From the NCBI RefSeq assembly GCF_014650555.1, contig NZ_BMVE01000005.1:186001-250000 (forward strand): a stretch of 64,000 nt of DNA, written 5' to 3'. This document shows positions 63,285 through 64,000 of the stretch, in pieces. The notes below the pieces were generated by a model that was given only the letters and a program-made list of their open reading frames with translations, had not been told where the DNA came from and ran no database searches. The translations under genes and the position numbers were made by a program. The first letter of the stretch is position 1; every line of letters starts with the position of its first letter. This DNA comes from Streptomyces goshikiensis (GTDB lineage Bacteria > Actinomycetota > Actinomycetes > Streptomycetales > Streptomycetaceae).

Positions 63285-64000
63285 TCAGGCGCCGTGGAGG
63301 CGGTTCGCCGCTCCGACGGCGCGGAGCACGGCGGCCGCCTTGTTGCGGCACTCCGCGTCCTCCAGCTCGGGCACCGAATCGGCGACGACCCCGGCGCCGG
63401 CCTGTACGTACGCCGTGCCGTCGCGCAGCAGCGCGGTGCGGATCGCGATGGCCGTGTCCGAGTCCCCGGCGAAGTCCAGGTACCCGACGCAGCCCCCGTA
63501 CAGGCCTCGGCGGGAGGGCTCCAGCTCCTCGATGATCTGCATGGCGCGCGGCTTGGGCGCGCCGGAGAGGGTGCCGGCCGGGAAGCAGGCGGTGAGGACG
63601 TCGAAGGCGGTCTTGCCCTCGGCGACCCGCCCGGTGACGGTGGAGACGATGTGCATGACGTGGGAGTAGCGCTCGATCGACATGAAGTCGACGACCTCCA
63701 CCGAGCCCGGCTCGCAGACCCGGCCGAGGTCGTTGCGGCCCAGGTCGACGAGCATCAGGTGCTCGGCGCGCTCCTTGGGGTCGGCCATCAGCTCCTCGGC
63801 GAGCTCGTGGTCCTGCTGCGGGGTGGCGCCGCGGTGCCGGGTACCGGCGATCGGGTGGACCATGGCCCGCCCGTCCTCGACCTTGACGAGCGCCTCGGGG
63901 CTGGAGCCGACCACGTCGAAGCCGTTCTCGAAGCGGAAGAGGTACATGTACGGGGACGGGTTGGTGGCCCGCAGCACCCGGTAGACGTCCAGGGCGGAGG
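63285..64000 (-). CDS. trpE: Anthranilate synthase component I, C-terminal part (cut by window edge)
   Basis: The last 238 residues of a chorismate-binding enzyme that makes anthranilate, first step of tryptophan synthesis. IAGTRHRGATPQQDHELAEELMADPKERAEHLMLVDLGRNDLGRV, HIVSTVTGRV, FPAGTLSGAPKPRAMQIIEELEP and GYLDFAGDSDTAIAIRTAL are conserved. The beginning lies beyond the right edge. It could in principle be a PabB-type protein, but neighbours argue for trpE. Confidence 0.95.
   Translation of the reverse strand, partial: SALDVYRVLRATNPSPYMYLFRFENGFDVVGSSPEALVKVEDGRAMVHPIAGTRHRGATPQQDHELAEELMADPKERAEHLMLVDLGRNDLGRVCEPGSVEVVDFMSIERYSHVMHIVSTVTGRVAEGKTAFDVLTACFPAGTLSGAPKPRAMQIIEELEPSRRGLYGGCVGYLDFAGDSDTAIAIRTALLRDGTAYVQAGAGVVADSVPELEDAECRNKAAAVLRAVGAANRLHGA

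Overview
The window is high-GC, densely packed actinobacterial DNA, almost certainly a Streptomyces-type chromosome. The reasons are near-saturated GC at third codon positions, frequent GTG and TTG starts, many 4-base ATGA/GTGA stop-start overlaps, a trypsin very close to Streptomyces griseus trypsin, an LAxTG-anchored ALF-repeat protein, a large LuxR-type ATPase regulator, and the trpE / Trp-associated membrane protein / HGxxPAAW / DUF2752 / trpC / small ORF / trpB / trpA / DsbA / lgt order typical of streptomycetes.

Layout. 1-4858: pyruvate kinase (cut by the window edge), a SIMPL-domain protein, a Tat-exported 5'-nucleotidase and a wall-anchored ALF-repeat protein. 5008-7820: a coupled DesA-like decarboxylase and DesB-like N-hydroxylase with no DesC or DesD next to them. 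8452-11341: aminopeptidase N and a short chorismate mutase. 11342-12755: a region without a confident gene, dominated by an 81-base tandem repeat. 12756-14590: secreted trypsin and a predicted HExxH metallopeptidase with a zinc ribbon.

14804-28039: a steroid C/D-ring (HIP) degradation locus matching the mycobacterial KstR2 regulon: two SDRs, echA20, ipdA, ipdB and ipdC, then fadA6, kstR2, ipdF, fadE30 and a FadE32-like gene. Two nearly identical KstR2-type operators sit in its two divergent promoter regions. The locus is split by an unrelated block (secreted tyrosine phosphatase, DEAD-box helicase, cold-shock protein). No fadD3 is seen in the window.

28080-40061: mixed small genes, including a methyltransferase, a tRNA-like element, an SDR/PadR pair, a VWA protein, a PNPOx-family protein, a DUF1906 secreted protein, a lipoprotein and the LuxR-type regulator. 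It ends with a small island of NUDIX, anti-sigma-type ATPase, lone UTRA and GntR genes. 40225-47414: gltBD (glutamate synthase) behind a GlnR-like box, and a VIT1-type transporter.

47662-55938: the most intriguing operon. Four consecutive ADP-ribosylglycohydrolase (DraG) paralogues, a ribokinase, a family III CoA-transferase and a citrate-lyase-beta-like protein are all translationally coupled. One DraG paralogue has lost part of its metal site. The rest is lgt, a DsbA-like protein and the trp genes to the window end.
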